Source: a bacterium (GTDB lineage Bacteria > ARS69). Taken from it: a DNA stretch of 40,402 nt. The stretch is taken from contig JALGZO010000206.1 of the NCBI GenBank assembly GCA_025774865.1, positions 1 to 40,402 of the forward strand. The letters are read 5' to 3'. Positions 35,976 to 40,402 of the stretch are shown one piece after another; the first letter of the stretch is position 1; every line of letters begins with the position of its first letter. A program made the position numbers and the translations under genes. The notes below the pieces were generated by a model. That model had not been told where the DNA came from. It saw nothing but the letters and a program-made list of their open reading frames with translations, and ran no database searches.

Positions 35976-37253
35976 ATGAGTCGCTATGGAGCGCACGAGA
36001 TGAAAAAAGGCATGGACTCCCCACACGCCATCAAGTGCTCGTTCTGCGGGCGTGGACAGGACGAGGTCACGAAGCTCGTATCGGGGCCGTCCGTGTACAT
36101 CTGCAACGAGTGCATCAAGCTCTGTAACGACATCCTCGAAGAGGAGATGGGCCGGGAGTCGGCCACCGTCTCCGTCGAGCTGCCCAAGCCCGTCGAGATC
36201 AAGGCGTCGCTCGACGAGTACGTGATCGGGCAGGATCGTGCCAAGAAGGCGCTCTCGGTCGCGGTCTACAACCACTACAAGCGTATCAACTCCGACCTCG
36301 AGGACGATCCCACCGAGCTCGAGAAGTCGAACGTTCTCCTGATTGGCCCTACCGGCACCGGCAAGACGCTGCTCGCCGAGACACTCGCGCGGCTCCTCAA
36401 GGTTCCGTTCGCGATCGTCGACGCGACCACCCTGACGGAAGCCGGCTACGTCGGCGAAGACGTCGAGAACATTCTGGTGAAGCTGCTGCAGGCGGCGGAC
36501 TTCAATCTCGCGTCCGCCGAGCGTGGCATCATCTACATCGACGAGATCGACAAGATCTCGCGCAAGAGCGACAACCCGTCGATCACCCGCGACGTCTCGG
36601 GCGAGGGCGTGCAGCAGGCGCTCCTCAAGATGCTCGAGGGGACCGTTGCGAACGTCCCGCCGCAGGGGGGGCGCAAGCATCCGCAGCAGAAGTACCTCGA
36701 GGTGAACACGCGGAACATCCTGTTCATCTGTGGAGGGGCCTTCGCGGGACTGGAGAAGGTCGTCGCGCGGCGGACCGGTCGCAAGGTCGTCGGCTTCGGC
36801 TCGGACTTGAAGGCCGGACCGAAACCGAGTGAAGCGAGCATTCTTCAGCAGGTGGAGCCTGAGGATCTTCTGAAGTACGGGCTCATCCCGGAGCTGATCG
36901 GGCGACTGCCGCTGCTCTGTACGCTGGACGAGCTCTCCGAGGATCAACTCATCGAGATTCTGACCGAGCCGAAGAACGCTCTCTGCAAGCAGTACAAGAA
37001 GTTCTTCAAGATGGAGAAGGTGGATCTCACCTTGACGGACGAGGCGCTGCGTGGCATCGCACGGATCGCGACGAAGCGCGGTACCGGAGCGCGAGGGCTC
37101 CGGTCCGTCATGGAAGGTGTCATGCTCGAGGTCATGTACGAGATCCCGTCGACCGACGACGTGGTGGAATGCGTGATCACCGAGGAAGCGGTCCTGGGAA
37201 GGAGCGACCCCATTGTCGTCCTCTCGGAAGAGCGGAAGAAAAAGGAAGCCTAG
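35976..37253 (+). CDS. clpX: ClpX unfoldase, ATPase partner of ClpP
   Basis: A 425-residue AAA+ unfoldase that delivers proteins to ClpP. The zinc-binding domain has Cys21, Cys24, Cys43 and Cys46 (CSFCG, CNEC). Walker A GPTGTGKT is at 124-131, Walker B at IIYIDEIDK, and sensor 2 at [10 protein letters not shown]. The ClpP-docking loop is VGF (in [10 protein letters not shown]), a variant of the usual IGF. ATG at 35976 has AGGAG just upstream; 36000 and 36012 are alternative starts that keep all domains. The 75-nt gap after clpP holds no clear promoter. The 3' end overlaps lon by 41 nt. Confidence 0.97.
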   Translation: MSRYGAHEMKKGMDSPHAIKCSFCGRGQDEVTKLVSGPSVYICNECIKLCNDILEEEMGRESATVSVELPKPVEIKASLDEYVIGQDRAKKALSVAVYNHYKRINSDLEDDPTELEKSNVLLIGPTGTGKTLLAETLARLLKVPFAIVDATTLTEAGYVGEDVENILVKLLQAADFNLASAERGIIYIDEIDKISRKSDNPSITRDVSGEGVQQALLKMLEGTVANVPPQGGRKHPQQKYLEVNTRNILFICGGAFAGLEKVVARRTGRKVVGFGSDLKAGPKPSEASILQQVEPEDLLKYGLIPELIGRLPLLCTLDELSEDQLIEILTEPKNALCKQYKKFFKMEKVDLTLTDEALRGIARIATKRGTGARGLRSVMEGVMLEVMYEIPSTDDVVECVITEEAVLGRSDPIVVLSEERKKKEA

Positions 37254-39822
37254 CTCCCGGTCCGCGCCGTCCCCCGACAAATCGAGGAGCAAGGCTCGGC
37301 GGAAGTCGCCGGCGGCGAAGCAGCGACCCGCGGCGAGCAAGCGGAAGACGGCGAGCAAGCGGCCCGCGGCGAGCAAGCGAACGACAGCGAAGAAGCGGTC
37401 CGCGAAGGTGCCGCGGATCTCGTTCGCGCACGGCTCAGACACTGTCCGCTTCCCGGCGGAGCTTCCGCTCCTGCCGCTGCGTGACGTGGTGATCTTTCCG
37501 GGGATGATGGTGCCGCTCCTCGTCGGGCGGCCGGCATCCGTCGCCGCGATCGAGGCGGCGATGGCCCGCGACAAGTACTTCGCGGTCGTCGCCCAGAAGG
37601 ACCCGCAGGAGACGGAGCCCGATCCGGAGGATCTCCACGACGTCGGCAGCGTCGTGCGGGCGATCCAGATCCTCAAGATCCCCGACGGCACGATGAAGAT
37701 TCTGGTGGAGGGGCTCTGCCGCGTCCGCGTGGAGCGGGTCGGGTGGCGGGGAGATCACCTCTCGGTGCGCATGTCGCTGGCCGAGTTCGACGTGAAGTCG
37801 AGCACCGAGATGAAGGCCCTCACGCGGCGGTGTGTGGCGAGCTTTCAGGAGTACGTGCAGCTCAACCGTCGGATTCCGGACGAGATCGTCGCGACCATCG
37901 GTAACGTGAACGATGCGCGGGGCGTCGCGCACGTGATTTCCGGACATCTCCTCGTGGATCTCGCGCAGAGGCAGGATCTGCTCGGCACGATCGACCTCAA
38001 GGAGCAGCTCGAGAAACTGGCGCGCATCCTGGATGAAGAGCTCGAGATCCTCCGGATCGAGCGCAAGATCGAGGGAGACGTCCGCACCCGCGTGTCGCGC
38101 GGGCAGAAGGAATTCTTCCTCCAGGAACAGCTCAAGGCCATTCGCAAGGAGCTCGGGGAGACCGGCAGCGACGACGACGATGGCGCGGAGCTCCTCGCGG
38201 CGATCAAGAAGTCCGGGATGCCCAAGGACGTGCGTGAGAAAGCGGTGGCCGAGGTTCAGCGGTTGAGCCGGATGAGCCCGATGTCGCCGGAAGCCTCCGT
38301 GGTGCGTGGTTACGTGGAGACGCTCACTTCGCTTCCGTGGAAGAAGCGGACTCGCGACCGCCTGGATCTCGACCGCGCGCGGGAGATTCTCGACGAGGAC
38401 CACTACGGACTCGACAAGGTGAAGGATCGAATCCTGGAGTACCTCGCGGTGGTGAAGCTCGTGAAGCGTCCGCGGGGCTCGATTCTCTGCCTCGTGGGGC
38501 CACCGGGGGTGGGCAAGACGTCGCTGGGTCGCTCCGTGGCCCGGGCGCTCGGACGGAAGTTCGTGAGGGTGTCGCTCGGCGGCGTGCGCGACGAGGCGGA
38601 GATCCGGGGACACCGCCGCACTTACATCGGCTCGATGCCGGGGCGCATCATCCAAGGGATCCGGCGCGCCGGCACCAAGAACCCGGTGTTCCTGCTCGAC
38701 GAAGTGGACAAGCTCTCGTCGGACTTCCGTGGTGATCCCGCGTCGGCGTTGCTCGAAGTGCTCGATCCCGAGCAGAACCGCGTGTTCAGCGATCACTATC
38801 TCGACTGCGACTTCGACCTCTCCGAAGTGCTCTTCATCACCACCGCGAACGTGCTCCCGGCGATCCCGCCGCCGCTTCGCGACCGCATGGAGATCCTGCG
38901 CCTGCCCGGTTACCTCGAGCACGAGAAGCTCGGCATCGCGAAGAAGTTCCTGCTGCCGAAGCAGCTCGCTGAGCATGGGCTCACGCCCGACGATCTCAGC
39001 GTGTCGAACGAAGTCTGGAAGATGCTCGTCACGCGGTACACCCGCGAGGCCGGTGTACGGAACCTGGAGCGCGAGATCGCGTCACTTTGCCGAAAGGTCG
39101 CCCGCCAGAAGGTGAGGGGAACGGGGCAGAAGATGCGCGTGGGCATGAAGAAGCTCGAGAGCCTGCTCGGCCCGCCGCGGTTTCCGGAGCGGCGTCTGCC
39201 CGAGGAGGACCGCGTCGGGGTGGCGTCGGGGCTCGCGTGGACGGAATACGGCGGCGATGTGCTTCCCGTGGAAGTGGCCGTGCTCGCCGGCAGCGGGAAG
39301 ATCTCGCTCACGGGGCGGCTCGGCGAGGTCATGCGCGAGTCCGCGAAGACGGCGCTGACGTACGCTCGGAGCCGCGCGTCGGAGCTCGGCCTGTCGAACG
39401 ATTTCGCGGATCGGATCGATCTGCACGTCCACATGCCGGAAGGTGCCATCCCGAAGGACGGGCCGAGCGCGGGCGTGTGCATCGCGACCGCGGTCATCTC
39501 GGCGCTGACCCGCGTGCCCGTCCGGCGCGACGTCGCGATGACCGGCGAAATCACGCTACTCGGGAACGTGCTGCCGATCGGCGGGCTGAACGAGAAGGTC
39601 GTCGCGGCCGCGCTCGCGGGCTACTCGCACGTGATCGTGCCGAAGGCGAACGAGCCCGACTGGCAGGAGCTCACTTCCGAGGTGAGGAAGGATCTCCGCG
39701 TGACGTTCGTCGAGCACGTGAGCGAGGCACTCCGGCACGCTCTCGTTCCGTCGCCCATCGTGTCCCGGCTGATCGAGGCGCCGAAGAGTCCCCCGCCGGG
39801 GCTCCCGGGGATCGCGCACTGA
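37213..39822 (+). CDS. lon: Lon ATP-dependent protease with basic N-terminal tail
   Basis: An 869-residue Lon protease. After the N-terminal substrate domain (from about 81, [21 protein letters not shown]) come Walker [10 protein letters not shown], the [22 protein letters not shown] block and Walker B FLLDEVDK. The proteolytic dyad is Ser752 (KDGPSAG) and Lys795 (NEKVV), 43 residues apart as in E. coli. Residues 1-65 are an unusual Lys/Arg/Ser/Ala-rich tail with repeated SKR (42-44, 48-50, 54-56). TTG at 37213 has AAGGAG 8 nt upstream and overlaps clpX by 41 nt. A GTG near 37408 would remove the tail but lacks a clear ribosome site. Confidence 0.95.
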   Translation: MSSSRKSGRKRKPSSRSAPSPDKSRSKARRKSPAAKQRPAASKRKTASKRPAASKRTTAKKRSAKVPRISFAHGSDTVRFPAELPLLPLRDVVIFPGMMVPLLVGRPASVAAIEAAMARDKYFAVVAQKDPQETEPDPEDLHDVGSVVRAIQILKIPDGTMKILVEGLCRVRVERVGWRGDHLSVRMSLAEFDVKSSTEMKALTRRCVASFQEYVQLNRRIPDEIVATIGNVNDARGVAHVISGHLLVDLAQRQDLLGTIDLKEQLEKLARILDEELEILRIERKIEGDVRTRVSRGQKEFFLQEQLKAIRKELGETGSDDDDGAELLAAIKKSGMPKDVREKAVAEVQRLSRMSPMSPEASVVRGYVETLTSLPWKKRTRDRLDLDRAREILDEDHYGLDKVKDRILEYLAVVKLVKRPRGSILCLVGPPGVGKTSLGRSVARALGRKFVRVSLGGVRDEAEIRGHRRTYIGSMPGRIIQGIRRAGTKNPVFLLDEVDKLSSDFRGDPASALLEVLDPEQNRVFSDHYLDCDFDLSEVLFITTANVLPAIPPPLRDRMEILRLPGYLEHEKLGIAKKFLLPKQLAEHGLTPDDLSVSNEVWKMLVTRYTREAGVRNLEREIASLCRKVARQKVRGTGQKMRVGMKKLESLLGPPRFPERRLPEEDRVGVASGLAWTEYGGDVLPVEVAVLAGSGKISLTGRLGEVMRESAKTALTYARSRASELGLSNDFADRIDLHVHMPEGAIPKDGPSAGVCIATAVISALTRVPVRRDVAMTGEITLLGNVLPIGGLNEKVVAAALAGYSHVIVPKANEPDWQELTSEVRKDLRVTFVEHVSEALRHALVPSPIVSRLIEAPKSPPPGLPGIAH
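37333..37379 (+). repeat. 18-nt-period tandem repeat inside the lon 5' end
   Basis: The 11-mer GCGAGCAAGCG occurs exactly at 37333-37343, 37351-37361 and 37369-37379, each 18 nt apart. It encodes the repeated Ala-Ser-Lys-Arg units of the Lon N-terminal tail. The 18-nt period keeps the reading frame, so copy-number change would lengthen or shorten the tail by six residues without breaking Lon. Confidence 0.85.
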
Positions 39823-39848
39823 ACTCGGGCTCGAGGGCCGCCTCTCCG

Positions 39849-39877
39849 TTGATCAAACCGGGAAGCGCGTGTTAGAA
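39849..39877 (+). promoter_or_regulatory. weak candidate promoter for the last gene
   Basis: TTGATC (39849-39854), 17 nt, then TTAGAA (39872-39877): a fair -35 and a poor -10, in the 105-nt gap after lon. The position, about 45 nt before the next start, is right. The gap also has a 9-bp inverted repeat, ACTCGGGCT (39823-39831) and AGCCCGAGT (39910-39918), with 78 nt between arms. Confidence 0.25.
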
Positions 39878-39927
39878 AGGGCGGGCCATTCTCGACACGG
39901 AACCGCGCCAGCCCGAGTCTCTGCCGG

Positions 39928-40402
39928 ATGATATTCACTCTAGTAGCCCTGCTCATGTTGTCCGCCGCGGTGTCCCGGGCGGCACCCAGTGAGATGCCCG
40001 GGAGGCACGTCTCGGAGTCCCGGATCGTCCGGACCGGGCGACCCATGGACCTCGAAGCGAGAATCGACGCGTGGGTGCGCGACGCGATGCGTCTGCTCCA
40101 CGAAGGGCGACCGGAAGAAGCCGACCAAGTCGCGAAGCGCTTGATCCGGGTGGCCCCGGAGGATCCCCGCGCATACCTCGTGCAGGCCCGCGTGCTACGC
40201 GAGGGTGTGTCGGACCAGAACCACGCGCGCGACAGCTTGAAGCCCCAAGTCGCCTCGATCCATTCGGTGTTGGAGCAGTGCATCGCCCTCGCTGACGAGA
40301 TCCTGGACCGTGATCCCGACTCACCCCAAGGGCTTCTCTATCGAGGATGGGGGAAGATGTTCAAGGCGCAGCTTCACGCTCTCGCCTTCGAAAGCTGGAG
40401 CG
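39928..40402 (+). CDS. secreted protein with possible TPR domain, 3' end outside window
   Basis: The first 158 residues of a longer protein cut by the window edge. ATG at 39928 opens a signal peptide (MIFTLVALLMLSAAVSRA, cleavage probably near SRAAPS). The following part is helical in pattern with two helix-turn units of TPR type: AMRLLHEGRPEEADQVAKRLIRVAPEDPRAYLV is one long example, and ADEILDRDPDSPQGLLYRGWG another. It resembles tetratricopeptide-containing exported proteins of unknown function. The ribosome site is weak. I do not recognise a specific family. Confidence 0.7.
   Translation, partial: MIFTLVALLMLSAAVSRAAPSEMPGRHVSESRIVRTGRPMDLEARIDAWVRDAMRLLHEGRPEEADQVAKRLIRVAPEDPRAYLVQARVLREGVSDQNHARDSLKPQVASIHSVLEQCIALADEILDRDPDSPQGLLYRGWGKMFKAQLHALAFESWS

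Noticed and set aside
37333-37379. Tandem repeat as a possible CRISPR or mobile-element remnant
   Set aside because: The 18-nt units are in frame with Lon, have no spacers, and encode a repeated basic motif.
35241-37691. 816-residue open frame on the minus strand across clpP, clpX and lon
   Set aside because: It mirrors three certain genes, has no recognisable domain, and such long antisense frames are expected in GC-rich DNA.

Overview
The window is one continuous stretch of GC-rich bacterial chromosome (roughly two thirds G+C by eye). It is densely coding: 42 protein genes, two of them cut by the window edges, and one tRNA. No gene-free gap exceeds 300 bases; the largest are about 273 nt (31913-32185) and 201 nt (23640-23840). 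I see no insertion sequence, prophage, CRISPR array or rRNA. Genes are tightly packed: at least eleven neighbouring pairs share a 4-nt ATGA or GTGA stop/start overlap, and TTG or GTG starts are common. The host is a heterotroph that oxidises short and branched acyl-CoAs. I cannot assign a phylum from sequence alone; an uncultivated Gram-negative lineage (Eisenbacteria, Krumholzibacteriota, Gemmatimonadota or Acidobacteriota type) is only a guess.

Layout. (1) 2-3236 (+): the C-terminal part of a TrkH-type potassium transporter, then two tandem CNNM/CorC-type membrane proteins. (2) 3291-11785 (+): a ten-gene acyl-CoA operon holding meaB, a B12-dependent mutase large subunit, two B12-binding small subunits, both SCOT-type CoA-transferase subunits, an acyl-CoA dehydrogenase, a thiolase, a small unknown membrane protein and a 3-hydroxybutyryl-CoA dehydrogenase. 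(3) 11845-16680: a RapA-like SNF2 ATPase (-), divergent from thyA-folA and a NYN-domain protein with a cold-shock-like C-terminus (+). (4) 16687-23639: a full SUF iron-sulfur set in the order rrf2-sufB-sufC-sufD-sufS-sufU-sufT (-), with an A-type carrier and a small ferredoxin transcribed divergently beside it. (5) 23841-24740 (+): a secreted DUF4097-like beta-helix protein. (6) 24746-31912 (-): a propionyl-CoA to succinyl-CoA operon (FAH-family protein, carboxyltransferase, biotin carboxylase, biotin carrier, methylmalonyl-CoA mutase, epimerase) preceded by a secreted DUF1579-like protein. (7) 32186-33825 (+): a hotdog thioesterase and a second thiolase. (8) 33875-39822 (+): tRNA-Leu(UAG)-tig-clpP-clpX-lon. 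(9) 39928-end (+): the start of a secreted protein with a possible TPR domain.

How the genes work together. The two mutases are not redundant. The one at 4298-5953 has Phe80 and Gln198 at the positions that mark isobutyryl-CoA mutase. The one at 25150-26730 has the Tyr and Arg that mark methylmalonyl-CoA mutase. The first operon therefore reads as isobutyryl-CoA <-> butyryl-CoA -> crotonyl-CoA, then 3-hydroxybutyryl-CoA -> acetoacetyl-CoA -> 2 acetyl-CoA. The crotonase is missing and must lie elsewhere. The second operon takes propionyl-CoA to succinyl-CoA, which the CoA-transferase of the first operon could use as CoA donor. MeaB and one of the two B12 subunits may serve the methylmalonyl-CoA mutase in trans, because that operon has no B12-binding subunit of its own.

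Best leads: the isobutyryl-CoA mutase operon with paired B12 subunits and an unknown membrane protein; ClpP with Asn172 in place of the catalytic Asp; Lon with a histone-like basic N-terminal tail encoded by an 18-nt repeat; and the NYN/cold-shock fusion. These are variations on known systems; I did not find a convincing wholly new system.
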